A stretch of 64,000 nt of DNA from an uncultured Draconibacterium sp. (GTDB lineage Bacteria > Bacteroidota > Bacteroidia > Bacteroidales > Prolixibacteraceae): NCBI RefSeq assembly GCF_963676735.1, contig NZ_OY781464.1:3195001-3259000 (forward strand), written 5' to 3'. The notes under the pieces are model-generated. The model saw only the letters and a program-made list of their open reading frames with translations, searched no databases and was not told the origin of the DNA. Below are positions 37,001-44,515 of this stretch, piece by piece. How positions within the stretch are numbered: position 1 is the first letter of the stretch; each line of letters begins with the position of its first letter. A program made the translations under genes and the position numbers.

Positions 37001-37384
37001 AATTTTGTCCCAACCCTGCACCCGCGATTTATAAAATTCCCGGGGCGCCTCTTCAGGCTTTGCGGCAAAATAAAAATCCCATTCGCCGTTTAACAACTGA
37101 AATCTCGATTTTGAGCGATCATTACTCAGAGCATCGGCAACTGTTGTGTACGAATAAGCTGTTGTTCGTGCCGGCTGCCGATTCACTCCATTAATCAATG
37201 GATTTTCCCAGGGCTCGGTATCGTAAATCCGCGCTTGTGGTGGAATTCCGGCTGGTTCTCCCGTTACGGTTTGGGCAGTGGATTGGTGCGCAAAAATGAA
37301 TGCCAAGAAAATAATCAACACCCCTCGCCCACACTCCGGAACACCAAAACCGATTAGATTATTTTTAGTTTGTTTAATCATCAT
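34070..37384 (-). CDS. GH2 beta-galactosidase, LacZ type with small-chain domain, secreted
   Basis: This 1104-residue protein has a signal peptide ending near residue 38. The full LacZ-type order follows: jelly roll, Ig-like domain, TIM barrel, Ig-like domain and C-terminal beta-galactosidase small chain (about 830-1100). The acid/base is Glu514 in IIWSLGNEAGSGPNH and the nucleophile is Glu602 in IFVEYSHSMGNSTGN. It probably cuts beta-1,4-galactose from rhamnogalacturonan-I galactan side chains. It lies 6 bases after the rhamnose mutarotase gene. GH2 also includes other specificities, but the Bgal small chain favours galactosidase. Confidence 0.95.
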   Translation of the reverse strand: MMIKQTKNNLIGFGVPECGRGVLIIFLAFIFAHQSTAQTVTGEPAGIPPQARIYDTEPWENPLINGVNRQPARTTAYSYTTVADALSNDRSKSRFQLLNGEWDFYFAAKPEEAPREFYKSRVQGWDKIEVPSNWEMKGYDIPIYASAVYPFRPVNPPWVPKDYNAVGSYQRLFTVPKEWVDRTIILHFGGVSSAFKVWLNGKFLGYSEDSCLPSEFNITPYLADGENVLSVQVIRWSDGAYLEDQDHWRMSGIHREVFLMAEPKLRISDFFVQTKLDKEYKDAVLSIRPQLHNLTSDTAKNYVLKAQLFDENQQAVFEKSLEINAEEIINESYPRLDNVKFGLLETTVKNPKKWSAETPTLYTLALWLENENGAIEEVKSCRIGFRSIEFSEKDSKLLVNGKLTYLYGVNRHDHHPVKGKALSREDIEADVRQIKQYNFNCIRTAHYPNDPYFYDLCDEYGIYVMDEANLETHGIGGKLSNDPQWTAAHLERMTRMVYRDKNHPSVIIWSLGNEAGSGPNHAAMAAWTRDYDITRPIHYEPAQGSPGVEGYKDLSHRPNTGRLQNPVDQYYVDMVSRFYPSMQFINDLHKQTGDNRPIIFVEYSHSMGNSTGNMKELWDIFRSNTRFIGGCIWDYKDQGLLKTDEKGQEFYAYGGDFGEEIHNSNFCINGIVASDGRPKAAMYECKRVYQAVWCELLNQHKIEIENRHSVLSLDAYDVVLKIRENGFEIASEQVSDLQLEAGEEMIFDLSSYLPKMKAGNEYLADIHFLLKEETRWAPRGFEVAANQFLLTPLEKTVQKKTGYPELKTISQPKEIIVSGNNFEVAFSKTSGALTSYRLSGKQQIFSPCLPHFTRPLTDNDRRGWKPQKVLKQWFDAEPVLEDMQFSETKNGAVQIVSKYVVVKDSAQVTIAYQLNGEGVIKVNYHLNADTDLPNIPKVGMRCGIKDNYRNITWYGRGLYENYLDRRWGFDVGIYTLPIHEFMEPYVMPQENGNRTDVRWMCLTNKSNEGLLVVADSLLSMSAWPYTEEQINMAKHTNELEEAGFITLNIDLIQMGIGGNDSWSPVAAPIEKYQVPAKNYSYTFFLLPGKYDSSRLKKIPQSIKF

Positions 37385-37390
37385 TTTGAT

Positions 37391-37720
37391 TTAATCCAAA
37401 TGAAAAATTTCTTCCATATTGGCCCAAAACTCTTCAGTAGTAGCTGTTTCAACAGGTTGCATAAGCGGTTTTACCACCCCCCACCAACGCTGGGTTTCTT
37501 CGTGGGCAGCCATTTTTTTCATATCGGCGTCAAAATTATTGCCAGTATATTCAAAATAGGCAAACAACAGGTTATCTCTGAAAAAGATGGAATAGTTTGA
37601 CAACTTACATTCTGTGATTTTCGCTAAAACCGCGGGCCACACATTTTTGTGCTGCTTAATGTATTCGTTTACACCTTCTGGCTTTAGTTTAATGATTTGT
37701 CCAAATCGCTTCATATTCAT
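37391..37720 (-). CDS. rhaM: L-rhamnose mutarotase
   Basis: This 109-residue cytoplasmic protein of the RhaM dimeric ferredoxin-like fold interconverts alpha- and beta-L-rhamnose. Marks are GQIIKLKPEGVNEYIKQHKNVWPAV with the catalytic His near residue 24, NYSIFFRDNLLFAYFEYTG, and WWGVVKPLMQP. It is the first gene of the long leftward run and points to L-rhamnose as a main product, in line with GH106 and GH78 downstream. No rhaB, rhaA or rhaD gene is in the window. A LacI-type operator candidate lies about 150 bases upstream. Confidence 0.93.
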   Translation of the reverse strand: MNMKRFGQIIKLKPEGVNEYIKQHKNVWPAVLAKITECKLSNYSIFFRDNLLFAYFEYTGNNFDADMKKMAAHEETQRWWGVVKPLMQPVETATTEEFWANMEEIFHLD

Positions 37721-37866
37721 AAGTTTAACAAGCAGTTACAAGACCAGAGGCCAAAATATAACTACTGTTTCATTGGTTCTTTTTACAAACTGCATTCTAC
37801 TGCAGGCCTGCTGAACAAATAGTAGCACAACAAAGCCAGGCAAAACACGTAGTAAAAATACTAAAA

Positions 37867-37882
37867 ATGTAAACGTTTTCAT
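37867..37882. promoter_or_regulatory. LacI-type operator candidate upstream of rhaM
   Basis: The 16-mer ATGTAAACGTTTTCAT is nearly a perfect palindrome about a central CG at 37874-37875. It has the usual form of LacI-family operators. It lies about 150 bases before rhaM. Three similar sites occur at 38067, 57293 and 57361, all in intergenic DNA ahead of glycan genes. Confidence 0.5.
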
Positions 37883-38066
37883 TATTTTTATTAAATAAAA
37901 ATTTTTCATCAATAAAGGTTTCAATATAAAACACCCATACAAACTCAACACCAACACCCTTGACTGATAAGCCATTCATACATTTAAAAGGAGAAGGGTG
38001 CATCATACAATTTACATAACTTAGCAGATTGAAATTTCTTTAACTTGTTAATTAAATGAGGAACAT

Positions 38067-38082
38067 AAGTAAACGTTTTAAT
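38067..38082. promoter_or_regulatory. LacI-type operator candidate upstream of the SGNH esterase
   Basis: The 16-mer AAGTAAACGTTTTAAT has the AAAC/GTTT core centred at 38074-38075, exactly 200 bases from the site at 37874. It lies about 180 bases before the esterase start. The pair could allow looping or separate control of the two divergent genes. Confidence 0.45.
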
Positions 38083-38256
38083 TAATATACCGGTAAAATT
38101 TGTTATTAAACTGTTTGTTTGTTTATTTCACGTAATTACAATTTTTAATTTTCAAATGAATCATAAGAGCAACACATTCAACTCGCATATTTTTAAATCA
38201 TTTATATCGGTGCAATTTTTTTCATGCACATTTTATCCTCTTCAAATCAATTACAT

Positions 38257-39033
38257 ATGAAACTATTTTCAAGACGGAACTTTATAAAAACTACAGGAAT
38301 TGCAGGAACAACATCTTTTTTGCTTCCTGCCAGTGTGTTCGATAATGATAAAATTACGTCTCGTGAACGAGAGAAAAGTTTATGCTTTCTATTTCAGGGA
38401 GACTCGATTACCGATGGGAAGCGTGGACGAAACAATGACCCAAACCACATTATGGGACATGGCTATGCATTTTCGATAGCAAGTCGCGTTGGTGCCGATT
38501 TTCCGCAGGCCGGTTTTACTTTTTACAACCGGGGAGTTAGCGGCAACACAGTGCCCGATTTACAAAAACGCTGGCAAAATGACACCATCGACTTGAAACC
38601 CGACGTACTTAGTTTATTGGTTGGAATAAACGATGTGGGCGACATAATAAATAAGCACCCGGAAGCCCGCGACCTTGCCGAATTTGAAAAGGGGTACAGG
38701 CAGTTGCTGAACAGCGCACAAACCGCCAACCCTGACATTGTACTGGTATTGGGGATTCCATTTGTTTTTCCTGTTGGAGCGCGAGAAAAAAACTGGCAAC
38801 TCTGGGATGAAGAGACAAAGAATCGGGCTACAATTGTAAAAAAGCTGGCAAAAGAGTTCAATGCCATTCTGGTTGATTTTAACGAAGTATTCGAAAAGGC
38901 GCAGCAATCAGCTCCAATAAATTACTGGATTTGGGATGGCATTCATCCAACGGTTTTTGGGCACGAACTAATGGCACGAGAGTGGCTTAAACAAACCGCG
39001 CGTAAAATAAAATGCCTGAAAAAATACACGTAG
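38257..39033 (+). CDS. SGNH/GDSL hydrolase, rhamnogalacturonan acetylesterase-like, exported
   Basis: This protein of 258 residues from the ATG at 38257 has a twin-arginine-like signal (SRRNFIKTTGIAG). An earlier ATG at 38224 would add 11 residues in front of the signal and seems less likely. SGNH blocks are LFQGDSITDG (Ser nucleophile), a glycine in RGVSGNT, LLVGINDVGD (Asn), and WDGIHPTVFGHELMAREW (Asp and His). It probably removes acetyl or similar esters from pectic sugars. It is the only enzyme gene on the plus strand. Its last codons form part of a terminator hairpin shared with the convergent symporter gene. Confidence 0.9.
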   Translation: MKLFSRRNFIKTTGIAGTTSFLLPASVFDNDKITSREREKSLCFLFQGDSITDGKRGRNNDPNHIMGHGYAFSIASRVGADFPQAGFTFYNRGVSGNTVPDLQKRWQNDTIDLKPDVLSLLVGINDVGDIINKHPEARDLAEFEKGYRQLLNSAQTANPDIVLVLGIPFVFPVGAREKNWQLWDEETKNRATIVKKLAKEFNAILVDFNEVFEKAQQSAPINYWIWDGIHPTVFGHELMAREWLKQTARKIKCLKKYT

Positions 39034-39049
39034 TATTCTTCCAGGCATT
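39011..39049 (-). terminator. Terminator hairpin between convergent esterase and symporter genes
   Basis: AATGCCTG (39011-39018) pairs with CAGGCATT (39042-39049), with further pairing inside. On the minus strand the hairpin is followed by TTTTATTTTA, which makes it a good terminator for the symporter transcript. On the plus strand the T-tract is weak. The left arm lies inside the last codons of the esterase gene. Confidence 0.65.
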
Positions 39050-39068
39050 AAGTTCTATTGATTGATTA

Positions 39069-40703
39069 TTAATGTCCGTTAAATAAAATATACAAACCAA
39101 GCATAACAACTATTAGCGCTCCCCAAAGCAGCCATACTTTTTTACCCGGGTTGGGTAAAGTGCCATAATCCACCTGCTTTTGTTCGTTTGCTTTTGGGTC
39201 AAACCATGACAGTGCAAAAGCACAAACCGAAAGAATTACGAAAATGTAAAATGAAAGCAACAAAAAGTGAATTGATGTAAGCCAAATAATAAACTGCTGA
39301 ATGACTTTTAGCCAACCATCAGGCTCCAAACTTTCTAAAAAAGATGGGCTTACAAAAATATAAGCACTCCCCAATCCAATACTAATAATCGTTCCTACAG
39401 ATAAAGTAAAATTTGCGGCCCTTGAAGTTGTTTTTTTCCATAAAACACCAAATAAAAATACTACCGACATAGGTGGTGCAATAAACCCAAGAACTGCCTG
39501 AAACTTATCAAACAGGTTTAAGCTGTTTACACGCTCAAAAGCAATTGCTAAAAAGATGGCCACCACAGCACCAAAAAAAGTTACCATTCGACCTATGCCA
39601 ACAATTTGTTTTTGGCTAGCCTCCGGTTTGTATTTTTTAATGTAAATATCCATGGTAAACACAGTACTTAAGGAGTTTAATGCCGAGTCGATGGTGCTTA
39701 CCAGTGCTGCAATAAGCACGGCCATAACCATACCCACCATACCTACAGGCAAAAGTCGGGTTACCATAGTCATGTAGGCTTCATCGGGATTGTCAAGTCC
39801 CGGAAACAATACAAAGCAGGTAATACCCGGAATTATAAATAATGCTACATCGAGGATTTTAAGCCAACCGGTAAAATTTGCCCCCAACTGACCTTGTTTT
39901 AAATTTTTAGCACCTAAAACCGATTGAACCATTGATTGATCGGTACACCAAAACCACACTCCCATTACCGGATAACCAAGAATTATGGCAATCCATGGGT
40001 AGCTGGCATTATTACGAGGTAACAACAAATTCCAGTATTCGCCCGGAGTAGCCTCGTAAATAGCCAAAGGTCCACCGGCCTTTATTACGCCAACCACCGT
40101 TAAAATTAATGATACTCCAATCAGCAAAATCATTTGAAAAACATTGGTATACGCAATGGCTTTAAGACCACCGGCAATGGTAAAAAATGCGGCAATAACG
40201 ACCAAAATCAACACCGAACTCCACAAGGGCAGGTTTAGAATTTGTCCAACCAGAATACCTCCGGCATAGAGCGTAAGTGCAAGCCACGATATTAAAATGG
40301 TAGCCAGCGTGTACCAGGCTAAAATTGTTCGAGTTGAATCGCCAAAACGTTTGCCCATAAACTCAGGTAGCGTTTGTACATTAGCACCCAGGTATCGCGG
40401 GGCAAAAACAACTGCTAGCAGAAATATGAAAACAAATGCATACCACCCAAAATTTCCGGCAACTATTCCGGTTGTGTAGCCAATACTCGCCGAAGCAATT
40501 AGCATCGACGGGCCAACATTGGTTCCCCACATGGTTAAACCAATACTGCTCCATCCTAAAGAGTGTCCGGCTAAAAAAAGGTTTTCTTCTTTATCGCGTG
40601 CTTTTATAAAACTTACCCAGTAGCCAATACCAATCAGCACCAATAGGTAAACCCCAACAATAATAAAATCAAGCGTTTTTAGTTGTTCGTAAATATTATC
40701 CAT
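39069..40703 (-). CDS. Sodium:solute symporter (SSS/SLC5 family)
   Basis: This 544-residue inner-membrane protein has about 13-14 hydrophobic segments. Family marks are FLAGHSLGWSSIGLTMWGTNVGPSMLIASASIGY near the start, VQTLPEFMGKRFG, IAGGLKAIAYTNVFQMILL and ALVSTIDSALNSLSTVFTMDIY. Relatives carry sugars such as glucose or galactose with sodium. It follows GH2 by 26 bases, so galactose or another released monosaccharide is the likely cargo. Its transcript ends at the hairpin at 39011-39049. Confidence 0.93.
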   Translation of the reverse strand: MDNIYEQLKTLDFIIVGVYLLVLIGIGYWVSFIKARDKEENLFLAGHSLGWSSIGLTMWGTNVGPSMLIASASIGYTTGIVAGNFGWYAFVFIFLLAVVFAPRYLGANVQTLPEFMGKRFGDSTRTILAWYTLATILISWLALTLYAGGILVGQILNLPLWSSVLILVVIAAFFTIAGGLKAIAYTNVFQMILLIGVSLILTVVGVIKAGGPLAIYEATPGEYWNLLLPRNNASYPWIAIILGYPVMGVWFWCTDQSMVQSVLGAKNLKQGQLGANFTGWLKILDVALFIIPGITCFVLFPGLDNPDEAYMTMVTRLLPVGMVGMVMAVLIAALVSTIDSALNSLSTVFTMDIYIKKYKPEASQKQIVGIGRMVTFFGAVVAIFLAIAFERVNSLNLFDKFQAVLGFIAPPMSVVFLFGVLWKKTTSRAANFTLSVGTIISIGLGSAYIFVSPSFLESLEPDGWLKVIQQFIIWLTSIHFLLLSFYIFVILSVCAFALSWFDPKANEQKQVDYGTLPNPGKKVWLLWGALIVVMLGLYILFNGH

Positions 40704-40729
40704 GTGGTTTTAAGCTTCTGTAGCCCTTC

Positions 40730-43126
40730 TTATTGAACGGCTTTAAGTGTTAGTATTTTCTCCTCTAATTCTCCCGATTTTGCCGTAATTGTAATTGTTC
40801 CGCTCTGGCCGGTTGACTGCACAATTAACAAGCATTTTCCGTTAAAAGCTTTTCGGTGTGTGGCTTTAAAAGCTTCGTGGCTGGCCTGGTAACCATTGTC
40901 AACTCCGGCAATAAAACCGGCGCCACTTACTTCAAAATTTACCAAATTATCGGCATCCGGAACCATTATTCCGTTTTGATCGGTAATCTCTACGCTTATA
41001 AACGAGAGGTCTTTTCCATCGGCTTTTATAATGCTTCTATCAGCCACCAATTTTATTTTAGCTGCTTTTTCAGCAGTCTTTATTTCTTTCTCCAAAACTA
41101 CCTTTCCCTCTTTTCGCGATACGGCTATAATGTTTCCCGGCTTATAGCTTACCCGCCACATGGCATGGTATTTCCCCTCGGTTGTTTTCTGAACTCCCTG
41201 CGAGATGCCGTTTACAAAAAGCTCCACCTCATCAGCCTTGTTGTAATACGCCCAAACATCCACATCTTGTCCTTCATTCCAATTCCAGTGCGGAAACAAA
41301 TGCAACATGGGCTCATCGGTCCATAAGCTTTGGTACAGGTAATAAGAGTCTTTGGGGAAACCGGTCAAATCGATAACACCGTAGTACGAACTGCGCGCCG
41401 GCCATGGATAAGGTACCGGTTCGCCCAGGTAATCGAAACCCGACCAGATAAACATGCCACTAATGAAGTCGTTATTCGAAATCACGTTCCAGGTATCTTC
41501 GTGTGTTGAGCCCCAATAGGCGTAAACATGATCATAGGCCGAAACGGTAAAATCAGGATTCCCATCAAATTCAACATTATATGCCGGAGGCCAGATTCTG
41601 TCTTCATCTGATGGCATATCGTAATGTCCGCGGGTGGAAAGCGCCGACATATTTTCGGAGGCCAGCATTTTTTCGCCCGGATAATTTTTAGGAAAATCAA
41701 GGTATTCCCTGTGTTTGTAATTAAAACTGATTAAATCGAGTGCTTTTGATTGGTAGATAAAGTTTTTTGCCGGATCCTGCTCGGTGAGGGCGCAGGTTAC
41801 CGGGCGCGTTGTGTCCAATGATTTTACAATAGCAACCAGCTCCTTTGCGATGCTTGTTCCGGTGCTGTCAAACTGTTCGCGAATTTCGTTTCCAACCGAC
41901 CACGCAAAAATCGATGGATGATTACGATCTCTAAGCACCATTGCTTCAAGGTCGCGTTTATGCCATTCGTCCCAATGCAGGTGGTAATCGTATTTATTTT
42001 TCTTTTTCGCCCACATGTCAAAAGCCTCATCCATCACCAGGAAACCCATTTTATCGCACAAATCAAGCAATTCGCGTGCAGGAGGATTATGTGCCATCCG
42101 AATGGCATTAACCCCCATTTCTTTATAGATTTCAAGCTGGCGCTCCATGGCACGAACATTTACAGCAGCGCCAAGTGCCCCCATATCGTGGTGGTGGTTT
42201 ACTCCGTGCAGCTTAAGCGATTCTCCGTTCAGGAAAAAACCTTTTTCTGCATCAAAATAAAAACGTCTTATACCAAAAGGTGTTTCGTAATTATCGCAAA
42301 GTTCGCCCTTAACATAAACGGCCGTTTTGGCCAGGTACATATTGGGTTCCTCCACCGACCAAAGTGCCGGGTTTTCAATTTCAAAACGCTGAACTATTTT
42401 TTCACCGGTAACATTTTTTGCTTTTGCAAGTTCCTCGCCCTGGCTATTGCAAATTATGGTTTCAATAGAGCTCAATTCTCCGCTTGCATTTTCAAGCGAA
42501 ATTTCCATTTCAACAATAGCTTTTTTTGCCGAAACCTCAGGGGGCTGAACAAAAGTACCCCAGTGTTTTACGTGGGTTTGCCCGGTTTTTACCAGCCATA
42601 CATTGCGATAAATTCCGGAGCCGGTGTACCAGCGCGAGTTGGGCTGCAAGGAATTATCGACCCGCACGGCGATAACATTGACGGCTTCACCAAATTTTAA
42701 ATATGGAGTTAGGTCGTATTGAAAGGCACTGTAACCGTATGGGCGCTCCCCCAGAAACTCGCCGTTAATCCAAACTTCGCTGTTTTGATAAATGCCATCA
42801 AATTCGATGAAAATATGCTTTCCGCTATCTACGTCCTCCAGTTTGAAAGATTTGCGGTACCAGCCAATTCCTCCGGGTAATGCACCTCCGGCATTTCCGG
42901 CAGGGTGCTCGTTACTGAATTCTCCTTCGATGCTCCAGTCGTGCGGAAGGTTAAGTTCACGCCAGTCTGAGTCATCATAATTCATTTGAAAAGCCAGCGA
43001 ATCATCACTTAACAAAAATTTCCAGCCGTCGTTAAAATCAGCTGTAACTCTTGCATTTTCGGGTTTCGAACAAGCTGCAAAAACAAATTGGCTTAAAACA
43101 ACTATTAAATATATTTTCATCTTCAT
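40730..43126 (-). CDS. GH2 beta-galactosidase-like enzyme, lipoprotein
   Basis: This 798-residue protein has a lipobox at Cys19 (FAAC). The domains are jelly roll, Ig-like, TIM barrel and C-terminal Ig-like (about 620-798). The acid/base is Glu414 in FAWSVGNEIREQF and the nucleophile is probably Glu491 in MLASENMSALS. It lacks the small-chain domain and is of the shorter, DUF4982-like type common in Bacteroidota, which covers galactosidases and other activities. It is separated from the gene upstream by 263 bases with a terminator, so it probably has its own promoter and is followed by the symporter. Confidence 0.92.
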   Translation of the reverse strand: MKMKIYLIVVLSQFVFAACSKPENARVTADFNDGWKFLLSDDSLAFQMNYDDSDWRELNLPHDWSIEGEFSNEHPAGNAGGALPGGIGWYRKSFKLEDVDSGKHIFIEFDGIYQNSEVWINGEFLGERPYGYSAFQYDLTPYLKFGEAVNVIAVRVDNSLQPNSRWYTGSGIYRNVWLVKTGQTHVKHWGTFVQPPEVSAKKAIVEMEISLENASGELSSIETIICNSQGEELAKAKNVTGEKIVQRFEIENPALWSVEEPNMYLAKTAVYVKGELCDNYETPFGIRRFYFDAEKGFFLNGESLKLHGVNHHHDMGALGAAVNVRAMERQLEIYKEMGVNAIRMAHNPPARELLDLCDKMGFLVMDEAFDMWAKKKNKYDYHLHWDEWHKRDLEAMVLRDRNHPSIFAWSVGNEIREQFDSTGTSIAKELVAIVKSLDTTRPVTCALTEQDPAKNFIYQSKALDLISFNYKHREYLDFPKNYPGEKMLASENMSALSTRGHYDMPSDEDRIWPPAYNVEFDGNPDFTVSAYDHVYAYWGSTHEDTWNVISNNDFISGMFIWSGFDYLGEPVPYPWPARSSYYGVIDLTGFPKDSYYLYQSLWTDEPMLHLFPHWNWNEGQDVDVWAYYNKADEVELFVNGISQGVQKTTEGKYHAMWRVSYKPGNIIAVSRKEGKVVLEKEIKTAEKAAKIKLVADRSIIKADGKDLSFISVEITDQNGIMVPDADNLVNFEVSGAGFIAGVDNGYQASHEAFKATHRKAFNGKCLLIVQSTGQSGTITITAKSGELEEKILTLKAVQ

Positions 43127-43243
43127 CTGAATTTCACTTTTTGTTTCCCTCTAATTTCACGAAATACACTAGTTTTTAATTCTACTTTTACTCGGATTAA
43201 CTGGAATACTATTTTTCTATTTTTACCCCCACAAAAAAAGGGA

Positions 43244-43294
43244 ACAAAAAGAAAAACCTACCTGTTACCTTGAGGAATTTAGGGTAAAACAGGT
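43244..43294 (-). terminator. Rho-independent terminator after the propeller glycosidase gene
   Basis: ACCTGTT (43260-43266) pairs with AACAGGT (43288-43294), and ACC pairs with GGT further in. Read on the minus strand, the hairpin is followed by TTTTTCTTTTTG. It lies about 95 bases after the stop of the glycosidase gene ending at 43390 and separates that transcript from the next GH2 gene. Confidence 0.65.
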
Positions 43295-43389
43295 ATTTTT
43301 CAGAGGCATCAAAGCAGAATTATTTTTTATGTTTTCCTTATTCATTCAAGTTACTTTCGTTCTTCTTCGTGCAATTAGTGGACTAACAA

Positions 43390-44514
43390 CTATTTAATTC
43401 CAGACTCTTTTTTTGATTTAAATTCAACTGTACTTTTGCTGAGGTCTTTTGAGGTAGCCAATGCAATTCCACGGTTACCCAGTTTATCAACGGCATTGTA
43501 AAAATGATACACCACTCCATCGTGTTTTATTACGTATGCCTTATGGGCAAATAAATTATCAAAAGGTTCCGATGGCTCGATTAAATGCGCCCCCTGCCAT
43601 TGGGTCCAGTTCACCAAATCGTACGAAGCGTAAAAACTATTGTAAACTACGGTTTTACCATCGGGCCAATTTGCCCTGAAAAAAAACATCACATACACAT
43701 CATCAATTTTCTGAATAACTGCATCGCCTGAAATACCCTTGTGATGATTTACTACCGGCTGATTGCCAAAACGTTTCCAGTTAACCATATCGTCTGAAAC
43801 GGCCATACTTATCCGTTCAGCCCCCCGATCCGGGTTAATGCTATCGCCACGTGCATTGTAGTACATTACAAACTGATGACCGGTTAAACGTTCTTTGTCT
43901 TCAATTACAAAACTTTTGTACATGGTGCTGTTGTCGTACCAGCGGGCATCAGCATCTCTCGATGTAAGAACAGGTTTTTCAACCCGCTGCCATTCATGCA
44001 TAGTGGCAGGGTTCTCATTGGTAAATGCCATACTAATTGACAGCAAACCTTTTTCGTAACCCCTTGAATTTCCGCCAAAATAACTCATCCAGTATTTTTC
44101 GTTAAATTGGTTGATAACTGGCGACTCACCCCAATTGTAATCAATTAAAGAAGGATAGCCTGCTTTTTGATTTGCATCCCAGTCGGTAGTATCGGAAAAT
44201 TGCATAATTTTTCCCTGCGTTTCCCAATTCAACAGGTTTTCACTTTCCGCCAACCAGGTTTCATAGCCCCTACCATCGAAAACAATGTATGTCATTACCC
44301 ATTTTTCGTCTTTTCTAAAAATTGTAGGGCAATCCATTTTGTACTTATTGCTATCGGGGACCATAATCAAGCCATATTTATAAGGCGTTTTTACCTCATC
44401 GTAAATGGCCTGCATTTTTTCGATCGGAACCACTTCCGGAAGTTTTTTATCGATGGTACACGACACTGCCGCAACAAATATTAGGATTACGGAAAGTAGT
44501 TTCATCTTTTTCAT
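43390..44514 (-). CDS. Five-bladed beta-propeller glycosidase-like lipoprotein (GH43/GH130-like)
   Basis: This protein of 374 residues from the ATG at 44514 has its lipobox at Cys19 (VSC). A TTG at 44526 would overlap the MFS gene by 11 bases and is less likely. Repeated propeller blades are visible: MDCPTIFRKDEKWVMTYI, WGESPVINQFNEKYWMSYFGG, MVNWKRFG, GDAVIQKIDDVYVMFFFRANWP and FYASYDLVNWTQW. The pattern fits clan GH-F/GH130-like enzymes, but I cannot name the family or the three acidic catalytic residues. It is the last gene before a terminator. Confidence 0.75.
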   Translation of the reverse strand: MKKMKLLSVILIFVAAVSCTIDKKLPEVVPIEKMQAIYDEVKTPYKYGLIMVPDSNKYKMDCPTIFRKDEKWVMTYIVFDGRGYETWLAESENLLNWETQGKIMQFSDTTDWDANQKAGYPSLIDYNWGESPVINQFNEKYWMSYFGGNSRGYEKGLLSISMAFTNENPATMHEWQRVEKPVLTSRDADARWYDNSTMYKSFVIEDKERLTGHQFVMYYNARGDSINPDRGAERISMAVSDDMVNWKRFGNQPVVNHHKGISGDAVIQKIDDVYVMFFFRANWPDGKTVVYNSFYASYDLVNWTQWQGAHLIEPSEPFDNLFAHKAYVIKHDGVVYHFYNAVDKLGNRGIALATSKDLSKSTVEFKSKKESGIK

Positions 44515-44515
44515 T

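Larger units (their letters stand above)
37721..38223. other. Intergenic region between the rhaM run and the SGNH esterase gene
   Basis: No convincing gene is seen in these 503 bases, which separate two divergent transcripts. It holds two near-palindromic 16-mers centred exactly 200 bases apart (listed separately). No exact TAnnTTTG box was found; the nearest is TATATTTTG (minus strand, about 37752-37760), with one extra T. A 48-codon frame at 37736-37882 (starting MKTFTFLVFLL) with a hydrophobic stretch could be a small membrane peptide. Its ATG lies within the operator, so I do not call it a gene. Confidence 0.6.

Noticed and set aside
37736..37882. Small 48-codon frame with a hydrophobic stretch before rhaM
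   Set aside because: It is possible as a membrane peptide, but its ATG is part of a candidate operator and the region is AT-rich regulatory DNA. There is no other support.
41918..42700. Open frame of 260 codons on the plus strand
   Set aside because: It is antisense to a clear GH2 gene, has no recognisable domain and an atypical composition; it is a shadow of the real gene.
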